DNA of 64,000 bases from Candidatus Fimadaptatus faecigallinarum (GTDB lineage Bacteria > Bacillota > Clostridia > Christensenellales > Aristaeellaceae), in assembly GCA_018714445.1 (NCBI GenBank), contig DVNK01000027.1, forward strand, positions 1-64,000. The letters run 5' to 3'. The translations under genes were made by a program, and so were the position numbers. Shown here piece after piece: positions 17,028 to 26,395 of this stretch (position 1 is the stretch's first letter; every line of letters starts with the position of its first letter). The notes beneath the pieces were generated by a model, which ran no database searches, was not told where the DNA came from, and saw only the letters and a program-made list of their open reading frames with translations.

Positions 17028-18737
17028 ATGAAGCGATTGTTTACCGAACCGCAGCGCAAGGCTGTGCCGCCCGAGGAGACCATTCGCCGTATCCGTGAAA
17101 TCCTGAGCAACCGCGATCTGTTTGTGGTTGAAACGACATTTCCGGAGCGGAATGGCGCTTACAGCTGCCGGCTGGAGCTGGGCGATCCGCCGCTTTTCGG
17201 CCGGGGATTTGGCGTAAACGGAAAGGGCATGAGTCCGCGCTATGCGCTCGCCAGCGCATACGGAGAGCTGATGGAGCGCTTGTCGACCGGCATGCTGATG
17301 CCTTGCTGTCCCTTTGACGCAGCGGACGCCGTCGCCATAACCCCGCAGGCGTTTGCCGAGCAATGTCCCGACGCGTTTTTGCAAGCCCTGCGGCTTCAGT
17401 CAAAGGACGAACTCGCCGCATTCATGCGCGACTGTTTCGGGGAGGAAATGCTGAAGTGCGCGCCGTTTCGGTGCCTGAACGATGGCTCATCGGCGCTTCT
17501 GCCCCTCGAACTGGTGCAGATGTTGTGCGGCACCACGGGGTTGTGCGCGGGCAACACGCCCGAGGAGGCGATGCTTCAGGGCCTAATGGAGGTCTTTGAG
17601 AGGTATGCCGTAAAGAAGCTGTACCAGTACGAGTTGACGCCGCCGGAAATACCGGCGGACGAGTTTGCCGGGACGCAGGTCTTGCGGTGGCTTGCGGCGA
17701 GCGGGCTCAGGTATTCGATACGCGACCTTTCGCTGGGCAAGGGTTATCCGGTGCTGGGGCTGGCGCTCTGGCTGCCCGGCGGCGAAAGGGTGCTGCATCT
17801 GGGCGCGGCGGCCTCGCGGGAGATTGCGTTGGAACGCTGCCTGACCGAGCTGTATCAGGGCAATGCGGGCGCGGTTTCACGCAGATTCCACCGGCCGGGC
17901 GCGCTGAACGAGCGGGATGAAACGGCTGCAGCGTGGGCATACATGGCCATGGTGACGGATGGAAGCGGTGCTTTTCCGGACAGGGTCTTTGACGGCCCGC
18001 CTTCGTATCCGCCCCATGAAGCCGGGGCGCCTTTTGCAACTGACGCGCAGGCGCTTTGCGCCTATGTTGATTTGGCTCGAGAGCGGGGCAGCGCCGTATA
18101 TGTGCGCGATTATTCCCGGCTGGGGTTTCCGGTTTACAGGGTGTACGTGCCCGGCGCATCGGAGACGTTCCTGCACTTTCCGCTGTCGCGCGCGGAGTTC
18201 GCGGCATGGGTGAGACTCCGGCGGGCGTCGAAGATCGTTTACAACCTGCCCGGCGCCGCGCGAGAATCGCTTGAAGCGCTGGCGGACGCAATCACAGGCC
18301 TCAAGCAGGCCCGCATACCGGTTTACAGGGCTCCGCTGGAAAGACTGGCGGATCGCTCAACGCCCGGCATAGGGCCTCATGAAGGCGCGTTTGAAGCGCT
18401 GCTGATGGGCAGCATCGGCCGGTACGGTGATGCGGCAAAGGCCATGGATGCATTTATTGCGACTGACGCTGCAAACCGGACGCCGCTGCGACTGTACAAG
18501 GCGTATCGGGATTTGTGGAAGGCACTTGCCTCGGGCGAGGCAAAGGAGTCCGCGCTTGCGAAGTGCGAGAAGGTCTACGGCGCGAGCATTGCCGCGCGTT
18601 GCAGGGCCGCGCATTCGACTCCGAATGGTCTGCTTGATCCACAGATATGGCCGCAGTGTCCGAACTGCGAGGCGTGCGCGCTTGCGTCGAGCTGCCTTCA
18701 CGACGCGATCATGCATACATGGGATGCGCTGTGCTAA
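17028..18737 (+). CDS. YcaO-family peptide-modifying enzyme (YcaO2)
   Basis: A 569-residue paralogue of YcaO1, last in the cluster. Shared blocks: GVNGKGMSPRYALASAYGEL near residue 63, CAGNTPEEAMLQGLMEVFER near 170 and RCLTELYQGN near 270. It keeps the same C-terminal C-x2-C-x2-C-x5-C spacing (CPNCEACALASSC) near residue 545. Because ATP-site glutamates appear in both proteins, both may be active, or they may form a heterodimer. ATG 17028 follows an AGGGAGGAGA site and lies 19 bases after YcaO1; a longer in-frame start would overlap YcaO1 by about 130 bases. No clear terminator follows. Confidence 0.87.
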   Translation: MKRLFTEPQRKAVPPEETIRRIREILSNRDLFVVETTFPERNGAYSCRLELGDPPLFGRGFGVNGKGMSPRYALASAYGELMERLSTGMLMPCCPFDAADAVAITPQAFAEQCPDAFLQALRLQSKDELAAFMRDCFGEEMLKCAPFRCLNDGSSALLPLELVQMLCGTTGLCAGNTPEEAMLQGLMEVFERYAVKKLYQYELTPPEIPADEFAGTQVLRWLAASGLRYSIRDLSLGKGYPVLGLALWLPGGERVLHLGAAASREIALERCLTELYQGNAGAVSRRFHRPGALNERDETAAAWAYMAMVTDGSGAFPDRVFDGPPSYPPHEAGAPFATDAQALCAYVDLARERGSAVYVRDYSRLGFPVYRVYVPGASETFLHFPLSRAEFAAWVRLRRASKIVYNLPGAARESLEALADAITGLKQARIPVYRAPLERLADRSTPGIGPHEGAFEALLMGSIGRYGDAAKAMDAFIATDAANRTPLRLYKAYRDLWKALASGEAKESALAKCEKVYGASIAARCRAAHSTPNGLLDPQIWPQCPNCEACALASSCLHDAIMHTWDALC

Positions 18738-19575
18738 AGGCCATAGCGCACCCGGCCGTGACAGGCATGACGCGCCGATTTGACTGAACGGCCATGGTTC
18801 TGGTAAGCCGGATCGAGCTTTGTTTATGATAAACGATAAGTTTAATTGAGCCCGGTCTATGCATAGAATCGAACACATTAAACTATATAGGCGCTGTCTG
18901 GATTGAGAAAAACCTGATCTCTGTCGCTTTAAAGACCTGGAATCGCCCCGGGCTTTATGGTGCGCCATAGTTGAAGCTGGGAGAAAAGCGCAGATGAATC
19001 AGGAAAAGACCGTCGGCCATGCTGCGGAATGGGTTAACGCAGCGGCGCAAATAATGCGGCGGTCAAGGACCTGCCGGCGAACAAGTCCGTTCAGACCCGC
19101 ATTAAGCCGGAACGTTTGATGCAATAAAAAGAAGCCGCATGGGGGCGCTGTGCATTCATCCGGCGATAACACACAGCCTGACCGTCAAATCGTCAGCTGC
19201 ATCATTATATGGGTAAATCCATGCCACAGGCCACGGACATTGGTGCAATGCCGGTCAGTTTATCGGCAAGGCAACTCGCATGCTGGCGATGCAACTCGGC
19301 ATGCGGTATTGACGCATGATTGTGTTTGGCTGAATCTTGCGATACGCCGTGGCGCTAAAAAGCAGAGCGGTTTTTTATAACTCGTCCTGTTGGCAGTCGC
19401 AGCTGGGTCGTTGTATGATTTTGTTGATATAAAAATTCTTATGGCCGACGCACGAAGCCCGCAGCCGTGCGGAGACGCATGCATGAGCGGATGCTGAGCA
19501 ATGCCAGTGCGGCGCCGGCGCAGGACTCTGGCGGTATGCAAAGCGTGCCGCCCAACGCAGACAGGGGGAACGTCC
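18738..19575. other. gene-free gap between the RiPP cluster and the Opp operon
   Basis: About 840 bases with no supported gene. I see short A+T-rich blocks near 18820-18850 and 19411-19440 (TATAAA at 19428-19433 may be a -10 for the Opp operon, but has no good -35). No tRNA, repeat or transposon end is visible. Isoleucine codon use changes across this gap, so it may be an island edge. Confidence 0.45.
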
Positions 19576-21117
19576 ATGGGAGTCATGAGTATAAAGCGAA
19601 TACTGACGCTGCTGCTGGCGGCTGTGTTGGCGCTGGCGCTGACCGGATGCGACTCGGGCAGCCGGAACGCCGATGACGGGACTTCGGTCATTCTGGCTAC
19701 GTCCGGCGAACCCTACCACTTCTACGCGCTGTCCGACGAGGGCTGCGCGGGCGACGACAACCTGGTGCTGAGCAATGTGTACGACTGCCTGACGTTTCTG
19801 GAGGCGGACGGGTCGATATCGCCGGGACTGGCGGAAAGCTGGAGCATATCCGAGGACGGGCTGTGCTATACGTTCCATCTGCGCGAGGGCGTGAAGTTCC
19901 ATAACGGCTACGACTTTACTGCCGAGGACGTCAAGTTCACGTTCGACAAGGGCGCGGCCGGGCCGCTGGGATCGGCGCTGTTTGTGAACTTCAAGAGCTG
20001 CGAGATCGTGGACGATTATACCGTGAATATCTATCTGAGCGCGCAGTACGCCGGTTTTCTGTTCGGCGTGGCGTCGCGGCTGGGCGGCATATGCAGCAAG
20101 GCGTACTACGACGAGGTCGGCGACGCGGGCTACCTGGAGGCGCCAATAGGCACCGGGCCGTACAAGTTCGTCGAGGCGCGCAGCGGCGAAAAGATAGTGC
20201 TGGAGGCCAACGCCGACTACTGGCGGGGCACGCCGGCGATACAGCATGTGACGATACAGATCGTGCCGGATGTATCCACGCAGCTGATCGGGCTGGAGTG
20301 CGGCGACTACGACGCAGTGCGCAATCCCTCGATAGACAGCTGCGTACGGCTCAGCGGCAACAGCGAGCTGGCATGGGATTATACCGATTCGACCGCGCGA
20401 ATTACGCTGTACCTGGCGGCGTGGGGCGGCCGCATCGGCGAGGACAAGAACTTCCGCAAGGCCGTGCAATGCGGCATCAATAAAGAGGAGATAAACGTGG
20501 GCACAAACAGCGGCTATGCCACGATACTGGACATAGACATGTGCCCGATGTACGACGGCTATCCCACGGAGGGCATAGTGACCGTGGACTACGACCCGGA
20601 GCAGGCGCGGGCATACCTGGCGGCGTCGTCCTACGACGGCCGGACGTTTGAGATACTCTGCCAGAGCGGCACCACGTTTGAGATCGCGGCCAAGATACTG
20701 CAATCCCAGCTCATGGCCATAGGCATCGCCACCGAGGTCGTAGCGGTCGACAACACAACGTATACCGAGCTGGAACTCAGCGGCAATTTTGACGCGGTCA
20801 TACGCGAACAGCTCAGCTCGATGGTGGATGCCGACGGCGTGTCCACATACTTTAACACCACGCCCGGGTTTGCATACACACGCAACTGCATGTACCCGTT
20901 GGCCGACGAGATATATCCGCTGTTCGTGAAGGGCCGCGAGGTGCAGGGCGAGGAGCGCATACCGTACTACACGCAGGCCTGCAATATAATAACCGAGGAG
21001 GCCTACCTCGTGCCGCTCTATAACGGCATAATCACCGTAGCCTACAACGCCGGGCTGCAGGGCGTGGAGGCCCACTGCCTGGGCACGTACAACTTCTTCC
21101 ACTGGAGCTGGAAATGA
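19576..21117 (+). CDS. ABC transporter substrate-binding lipoprotein, family 5 (OppA/DppA-like)
   Basis: A 513-residue lipoprotein. A basic start is followed by a hydrophobic run ending in the lipobox LALTGC, so the mature protein would be lipid-anchored outside the cell. The body has family 5 signatures: SPGLAESWSISEDG, TFHLREGVKFHNG and GTGPYKF. The family binds di- or oligopeptides, nickel or oligosaccharides. ATG 19576 is taken because AGGGGGAAC lies before it; ATG 19585 is also possible. It leads a five-gene operon. Given the glycan-degrading genes that follow, an oligosaccharide ligand is as likely as a peptide. Confidence 0.92.
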   Translation: MGVMSIKRILTLLLAAVLALALTGCDSGSRNADDGTSVILATSGEPYHFYALSDEGCAGDDNLVLSNVYDCLTFLEADGSISPGLAESWSISEDGLCYTFHLREGVKFHNGYDFTAEDVKFTFDKGAAGPLGSALFVNFKSCEIVDDYTVNIYLSAQYAGFLFGVASRLGGICSKAYYDEVGDAGYLEAPIGTGPYKFVEARSGEKIVLEANADYWRGTPAIQHVTIQIVPDVSTQLIGLECGDYDAVRNPSIDSCVRLSGNSELAWDYTDSTARITLYLAAWGGRIGEDKNFRKAVQCGINKEEINVGTNSGYATILDIDMCPMYDGYPTEGIVTVDYDPEQARAYLAASSYDGRTFEILCQSGTTFEIAAKILQSQLMAIGIATEVVAVDNTTYTELELSGNFDAVIREQLSSMVDADGVSTYFNTTPGFAYTRNCMYPLADEIYPLFVKGREVQGEERIPYYTQACNIITEEAYLVPLYNGIITVAYNAGLQGVEAHCLGTYNFFHWSWK

Positions 21118-21183
21118 GGCCGGCGCGCCGGGCGTGCGCCGTGAGGCCGCCGCTTACCGGGCGGCGGCGCGAAGGAGGACAGC

Positions 21184-22113
21184 ATGTATCTTGTCAAATA
21201 CTCGATAAAGCGTCTGCTGATGCTGATACCGGTCATACTGGGCGTCACGCTGATACTCTACTTCGTCATGGCCCTGGCGCCGGGCAACCCGGCGCAGCAG
21301 ATACTGGGCGCAAACGCGTCGGACGAGCAGCTGGCTGCGCTTGAGGCGGAGATGGGGCTGGATCAGCCGATAATCGTGCAGTACGTGCGCTACATACTGC
21401 GCGCGGTGCGGTTGGACTTTGGCACGTCCTGGATAAACGGCAACGACGTGTTGCAGACATTCATGTCCAAGCTGCCCAATACGCTTATGGTGGCGCTGGT
21501 CGCCACGCTGTGGGCCGTAGCGCTGGGCATACCGATCGGGATATACTCCGCGGTGAAGCAGTACAGCCTGTTTGACTACGGCAGCATGATACTGGCGATG
21601 CTGCTGTTTTCGCTGCCCGCGTTCTGGCTGGGCATACTGAGCCAGATACTGTTTTGCGTCATGCTCCGGTGGCTGCCGGCTACCGGCGTCGGCGGCTGGC
21701 GGCACCTGGTATTGCCGGCGCTGATACTCGGCGCGAACACGCTGGCCGCCATGATACGCATGAGCCGCACCAGCATGCTGGACGTGCTCAAGCAGGACTA
21801 CATCCGCACGGCGCGCGCAAAGGGCGCGTCCAGGCGCCGCGCGATATTCAGGCACGCGGTCGGCAATAGCCTGATACCGGTCATCACGCAGATAGGCATA
21901 AGCTTTGCAGGCTGCATAGGAGGCGCGGTGGTGACCGAAACGGTGTTCACGATACCGGGCATAGGCGCGATGCTGATAAACGCCGTCAAAGCCCGCGACA
22001 TACCCGTGGTCATGGGTTCGGTCATATTCATTGCGCTGATCGTGGGCGTCATAAACCTTATAGTGGATCTGATCTGCGCGAAAGTGGACCCGCGGATCGA
22101 TCTGGCGGCGTAG
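21184..22113 (+). CDS. Opp/Dpp-type ABC permease (OppB-like)
   Basis: A 309-residue inner-membrane permease with six helices. It begins with the usual KRLLMLIPVILGVTLILYFV helix and contains the EAA-type loop DYIRTARAKGASRRRAIFRH near residues 198-217, which docks on the ATPases. GAAGGAGGACAGC precedes ATG 21184. It is the second gene of the operon, 66 bases after the binding protein. Isoleucine is coded almost only by ATA. Confidence 0.93.
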   Translation: MYLVKYSIKRLLMLIPVILGVTLILYFVMALAPGNPAQQILGANASDEQLAALEAEMGLDQPIIVQYVRYILRAVRLDFGTSWINGNDVLQTFMSKLPNTLMVALVATLWAVALGIPIGIYSAVKQYSLFDYGSMILAMLLFSLPAFWLGILSQILFCVMLRWLPATGVGGWRHLVLPALILGANTLAAMIRMSRTSMLDVLKQDYIRTARAKGASRRRAIFRHAVGNSLIPVITQIGISFAGCIGGAVVTETVFTIPGIGAMLINAVKARDIPVVMGSVIFIALIVGVINLIVDLICAKVDPRIDLAA

Positions 22114-22129
22114 AGAGGAGGCGGCACGG

Positions 22130-23005
22130 TTGGAGACTCGAAAGCAACGACGCGCTCTGGAGCGCAGCACCTGGCAACTGATAGCATTTCGTTTCTGCAA
22201 GAACCGGCTGGCTATGGCCGGGGTCATCGTGCTGGCGCTGATGATACTGGCGATACTGCTGGCGCCGCTGTACATGTCCTACGACGATATGATAAGCCAG
22301 GACGTGTTCAACAAGCTGCAGCCGCCCAGCGCGCAGCACCCGCTGGGCACGGACGAGCTGGGGCGGGATCTGCTGGCGCGCGTGCTGTACGGCGGGCGGA
22401 TATCGCTGCTGGGCGGCATGGCCACGATCGCGATAGCGTTTACGGCGGGCTGCATAATCGGCGGCGCCGCGGGCTACTTTGGCGGCAAGGTGGACACCGT
22501 GCTTATGCGCATAATCGACATGCTGATGGCGATACCGCCGGTGCTGCTGGCCATGGCCATACTCACGGCGCTGGGCAACGGCCTGTTTAACCTTATAATA
22601 TCGCTGGCGATAAGCCAGATACCGCGGTTTGCGCGCGTGGTGCGCTCGGCGGTGCTGACGCTCAGAAGCATGGAATATGTGGATGCGGCGCGCTGCTATG
22701 GCTGCAGCTCGCTCAAGATAATACTCAGGCACATACTCCCCAACGGCATCGGGCCGATAGTCGTGTCCGCCACGCTGACGCTGGGCCAGATAATACTGAG
22801 CATATCGTCGATGGGGTTTTTGGGGCTGGGCGTGGCGTCGCCCACGCCGGAGTGGGGCACGATCATATCGGAAAACAAGCTGAACCTCCGGTACTGCCCA
22901 TATCTGGGACTGGCGCCGGGCCTATGCATCTGCCTGGTGGTGATGGCGGTCAACTTCATAGGCGACGGCCTGCGGGATGCCTTTGACCCCAAGGCCAAGA
23001 ATTGA
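22130..23005 (+). CDS. Opp/Dpp-type ABC permease (OppC-like)
   Basis: A 291-residue second permease. It has the N-terminal helix typical of OppC, the HPLGTDELGRDLLARVLYGG segment near residues 68-87, and an EAA loop with EYVDAARCYGCSSLKIILRH. The start is TTG 22130, with GAGAGGAGGCGG just before it; no in-frame ATG is better placed. It lies 16 bases after OppB. Of its first 18 isoleucine codons, 14 are ATA, 4 ATC and none ATT. Confidence 0.92.
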   Translation: METRKQRRALERSTWQLIAFRFCKNRLAMAGVIVLALMILAILLAPLYMSYDDMISQDVFNKLQPPSAQHPLGTDELGRDLLARVLYGGRISLLGGMATIAIAFTAGCIIGGAAGYFGGKVDTVLMRIIDMLMAIPPVLLAMAILTALGNGLFNLIISLAISQIPRFARVVRSAVLTLRSMEYVDAARCYGCSSLKIILRHILPNGIGPIVVSATLTLGQIILSISSMGFLGLGVASPTPEWGTIISENKLNLRYCPYLGLAPGLCICLVVMAVNFIGDGLRDAFDPKAKN

Positions 23006-23016
23006 GAGGTATCCAG

Positions 23017-24018
23017 ATGGCACAGGATGTAAAGTCGAGCTCTGAGGAGCTCTTGCTGGATATAAGCGACCTGCATGTGCAGTACGCGACGGACGACGCG
23101 ACCGTGTACGCCCTGAACGGCTTCGAGCTCAAGGTCAGGCGCGGCGAAAAGCTGGGGCTGGTCGGCGAGACCGGCGCGGGCAAGACCACGATGGCCTTGT
23201 CGGTAATGGGCCTGCTGCCCGAAAAGAATGCTAGGGTCACGGCGGGTTGCATAATGTTTGGCGGCGATAACCTGCTCGCGCAGAGCGAGGCATACATGCT
23301 CGGACTGCGGGGCAGGCGCATATCGATGATATTTCAGGACCCCATGACCAGCCTTAACCCGATAGTTTCGGTGGGCGATCAGATAATGGAGGTGCTCGAC
23401 CTGCACGCGCCCGGCATGTCCCGGCACGAAAAGAGCGAGCGCGTGGACAAGATACTGTCGATGGTGGGCATACCTCCCGCACGCAAGGCGGAGTTCCCAT
23501 ATCAGTTTTCCGGAGGCATGAAGCAGCGCATAGTCATAGCGATGGCGCTGATAGCCGAGCCGGAGCTGCTGCTGGCTGACGAGCCGACCACGGCGCTGGA
23601 CGTGACGATACAGGCGCAGATACTGGACATGATGAGCCGGCTCAAGCAGCAGTTCAATACCGCCATAGTGCTCATCACGCATGACCTGGGCGTGGTCGCC
23701 GAGTTCTGCGACCGGGTGGCGGTGGTCTACGCCGGCCGGGTCGTGGAACAGGGCACGGTGGAGCAGGTCTTTGCCCGCACGCGCAATCATCCGTACACCG
23801 TGGGGCTTTTGAACTGCATACCCGACTTGGAAAGCACCGCCGCGCGGCTGGAGCCGATACCCGGTCAGATGGTCGATCCCACCCAACTGCCGCCCGGCTG
23901 CGCGTTCGCGGACAGGTGCGCGCACTGCATGGACGTTTGCAGGCGGCAGATGCCCGGGATGTACGAGCGCGACGGGCACCGGATACTGTGCCACCTCTTT
24001 AAAGAGCAGGAGGGTTGA
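23017..24018 (+). CDS. Opp/Dpp-type ABC ATPase (OppD-like)
   Basis: A 333-residue ATPase. Walker A is GETGAGKTT near residue 51, the signature is FSGGMKQRI, and Walker B is LLLADEPTTALD. The C-terminal oligopeptide/dipeptide extension has the cysteines of PPGCAFADRCAHCMDVC, which in related proteins can hold an iron-sulfur cluster. ATG 23017 with GAGAGG before it is preferred over the in-frame TTG 15 bases upstream. The end overlaps the ribosome site of the next gene. Confidence 0.92.
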   Translation: MAQDVKSSSEELLLDISDLHVQYATDDATVYALNGFELKVRRGEKLGLVGETGAGKTTMALSVMGLLPEKNARVTAGCIMFGGDNLLAQSEAYMLGLRGRRISMIFQDPMTSLNPIVSVGDQIMEVLDLHAPGMSRHEKSERVDKILSMVGIPPARKAEFPYQFSGGMKQRIVIAMALIAEPELLLADEPTTALDVTIQAQILDMMSRLKQQFNTAIVLITHDLGVVAEFCDRVAVVYAGRVVEQGTVEQVFARTRNHPYTVGLLNCIPDLESTAARLEPIPGQMVDPTQLPPGCAFADRCAHCMDVCRRQMPGMYERDGHRILCHLFKEQEG

Positions 24019-24020
24019 CG

Positions 24021-24974
24021 ATGGCGACTCCGTTGGTAGAGACCGTGGGCCTTAACAAGTTCTTCAGGACGCCGGGCGGCATGCTGCACGCCGTGGAGGA
24101 CATCAATCTGAAGATACCGGCGCACAGCACGCTGGGCGTGGTGGGGGAGTCCGGCTGCGGCAAGTCGACGCTGGGCCGGACGCTGCTCCGACTCACGCCC
24201 GCCACGTCCGGCAAGGTGCTGCTTGAAGGAGAGGACATACTGCGCTTTGGGAAAACCGCAATGAAGCGCGTCCACCGCGACATGCAGATGATATTCCAGG
24301 ATCCGTACAGCTCGCTCAATCCGCGCATGACGATATACAACCTGATAAGCGAGCCGATGCGCGAGCTCTATGGGCACTCACTGCGCCGGTCGGAGCTGGA
24401 CGAGCGCGTACACCGCATCATGGAGCTGTGCGGGTTGCCGCGCCGCTATGCAAACAGCTATCCGCATGAGCTGGATGGCGGGCGCAGACAGCGTGTAGGG
24501 CTGGCGCGCGCGATGGTCGTAGAACCGAAGTTCATAGTGTGCGACGAGCCGGTGTCCGCGCTGGACGTGTCCATACAGGCGCAGATACTCAACCTGCTGA
24601 TGGATCTGCAGCAGCAGCGCGGCCTGTCTTATATGTTCATAACGCATGACCTGTGCGTAGTGCGCCACATCAGCGACGATATAATGGTCATGTACATGGG
24701 GCAGGTGGTGGAGTACGCCCGCAAGGACGAGCTGTTCCGGAATCCGCTGCATCCGTATACCCGGGCGTTGCTCTCGGCGATACCCACTACGAACCTCAGC
24801 CGGCGGAACCGTGCGCGGCACATGCTTCAGGGCGAGGTCAGCTCACCCATCGACCCGGCGCCGGGTTGTAGGTTTGCGCCGCGCTGTCCGTATGCGAGCG
24901 AGAAGTGCAAGGCGGAATACCAGCTCAGAGAACTGGCCCCGGACCACTATGTCGCGTGCCATATGTGCGATTGA
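24021..24974 (+). CDS. Opp/Dpp-type ABC ATPase (OppF-like)
   Basis: A 317-residue ATPase partner of the OppD-like protein. Walker A is GESGCGKST near residue 44 and Walker B is IVCDEPVSALD. The signature motif reads LDGGRRQRV in place of LSGGQRQR, so the first serine is replaced by Asp. The C-terminal cysteine segment (CRFAPRCPYASEKC) is present. ATG 24021 follows AGGAGGG; it is the last gene of the operon, two bases after the OppD stop. Confidence 0.92.
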   Translation: MATPLVETVGLNKFFRTPGGMLHAVEDINLKIPAHSTLGVVGESGCGKSTLGRTLLRLTPATSGKVLLEGEDILRFGKTAMKRVHRDMQMIFQDPYSSLNPRMTIYNLISEPMRELYGHSLRRSELDERVHRIMELCGLPRRYANSYPHELDGGRRQRVGLARAMVVEPKFIVCDEPVSALDVSIQAQILNLLMDLQQQRGLSYMFITHDLCVVRHISDDIMVMYMGQVVEYARKDELFRNPLHPYTRALLSAIPTTNLSRRNRARHMLQGEVSSPIDPAPGCRFAPRCPYASEKCKAEYQLRELAPDHYVACHMCD

Positions 24975-25011
24975 CATTGTATGCGCCGGTTGCGAGCGGC
25001 CGGGCGGCGCG

Positions 25012-25040
25012 CGCTCGGGGCGTGGACAAAGCCCCGAGCG
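25012..25040 (+). terminator. hairpin after the Opp operon
   Basis: A perfect 10-bp GC-rich stem (25012-25021 with 25031-25040) and a 9-base loop, about 40 bases after the last stop codon. No T-run follows. Confidence 0.55.
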
Positions 25041-25298
25041 TAAGACTGCCGGGGAATTGGAATTTCCACATTGATTTATATGCCGGCTGTACTGTCGCAG
25101 CGCGTTTGCTCATGCCATATCAAATCTGCGATTTGCAGCTGACGCCTGGTCGATTTGCACATCGATTTGCCGGGCGGAGGCGTTGCCAACTCTACAATAA
25201 ACTGGCGCCGGGCAGGGCTTGGCCGGGACCACTGTCTATCATGAAGCATTGCCTGTCGTGATCGTTTTGCCATACAAGGATTTGTTGATAAAAAGGCG

Positions 25299-25354
25299 CA
25301 GACCACTGACGCTCCCGGCCATATCTTTTTATGGCGGGGTTTGTCAGTGGTCTG
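25299..25354. terminator. large two-part hairpin between convergent genes
   Basis: An outer perfect 12-bp stem (25299-25310 with 25343-25354) encloses an inner 10-bp stem with one mismatch (25314-25323 with 25330-25339). It lies between the + strand Opp operon and the - strand sialidase-like gene, so a two-way terminator is likely. The rest of the 24975-25423 gap shows nothing else. Confidence 0.6.
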
Positions 25355-25423
25355 ATGCTTGTCGGGTTTAAATGTCAAGCTTATAAACGACGATGGCTAA
25401 CACTGAATAAAAGCAGGATTTAT

Positions 25424-26395
25424 CTATAACTTGCAGCTCCAAAACGCAATAGCCCGCCGATTAAACGTGTAGCTCGCGCAGAGCTGTCCATCGTAAGCGA
25501 TCAGCGACGGATATGAGAACTCGGCCGGCGCGCCGGTTGCCGGGTCGGTCGGCACGTCCTCAAGCACGGCGAATGGCCGAAACTCGCGCCCGTCGTCGCT
25601 CATATACACGCAAAGCGGCGTGCGCGCCACAAAGTCCCCGCTTACCGGGTTCAGCGCCAGGAACAGCCGGCCGTCATCGGCACGCGTAACATCTATGCCG
25701 CTGTTGTTGTTGGGCAGGTCAGTGCGGCGCGCGCGGGTCCATGTGCGGCCGCCGTCGCGTGAATCCGAGGCGTAGATGTATCCTGCGCTGGTGCGCAAAA
25801 GCGCGTGCAGACCGTCGGCGTCCTGCCACAGCGTGGGCTGTATCGCGCCGCGACCCGAGATGTAGTCGGATGCGCCGGCGTCGGTCAGGTTCACTGGTAT
25901 GTCAGCCAGGCGCTCAAACGTCTCGCCCTCGTCGCGGGATATGTCCACGCGCGGCGTCCAGTGGCCCGCTTCATCCGAGTTGGGCGCCAGCAGCGCGCCA
26001 TCCGCCAGCCGTATCGGCTTGGAGCGCACAGGGCCGCCGGCGAGGTTGTCCGGGTAGCCGTGGGGCGTGCTCCAGGTGCGGCCCTCGTCGCGCGACAGCA
26101 TCGTCATGCTGCGCCAGTGGGCGATCTCCCAGCCCACCTTGAACACTATCCTTATGCCGCCCGCTACGTCGAACAGCACCGGGTTCCAGTGCGGTTCATC
26201 GCTGAGCTTGGCTATCAGCCGGGGCGCCTGCCAGGCCGTGCCGTCGTACTCGCTGAGCCATATTCCCACGTCGCCGGCCTTTTCGTGCGCTCCGGCGAAG
26301 TACGCAGCCAGATACCGTCCATCGGGCCGCGGCAACAGGCAGCTCGCATGGCAGCTCGGAAAGTACCGGTCGGGTTCAAACATTAGCATATTCAT
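25424..26395 (-). CDS. sialidase-like BNR/Asp-box protein
   Basis: A 323-residue protein with the beta-propeller signs of exo-sialidases: Asp-box motifs SRDEGRTW, SRDEGETF and SRDGGRTW spaced along the chain, and a C-terminal EFSYPSL segment with YTFNRRAIAFW. Family members release sialic acid or act as related glycoside hydrolases or lyases; several non-hydrolase relatives exist. There is no signal peptide, so it would act inside the cell on imported sugars. The ATG at 26395 overlaps the stop of cutC by four bases, so the two are coupled. Substrate is not certain. Confidence 0.75.
   Translation of the reverse strand: MNMLMFEPDRYFPSCHASCLLPRPDGRYLAAYFAGAHEKAGDVGIWLSEYDGTAWQAPRLIAKLSDEPHWNPVLFDVAGGIRIVFKVGWEIAHWRSMTMLSRDEGRTWSTPHGYPDNLAGGPVRSKPIRLADGALLAPNSDEAGHWTPRVDISRDEGETFERLADIPVNLTDAGASDYISGRGAIQPTLWQDADGLHALLRTSAGYIYASDSRDGGRTWTRARRTDLPNNNSGIDVTRADDGRLFLALNPVSGDFVARTPLCVYMSDDGREFRPFAVLEDVPTDPATGAPAEFSYPSLIAYDGQLCASYTFNRRAIAFWSCKL

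Noticed and set aside
15089-17110. A 673-residue minus-strand frame over YcaO1
   Set aside because: It lies opposite YcaO1, which has intact ATP-binding blocks, coupling and a ribosome site.
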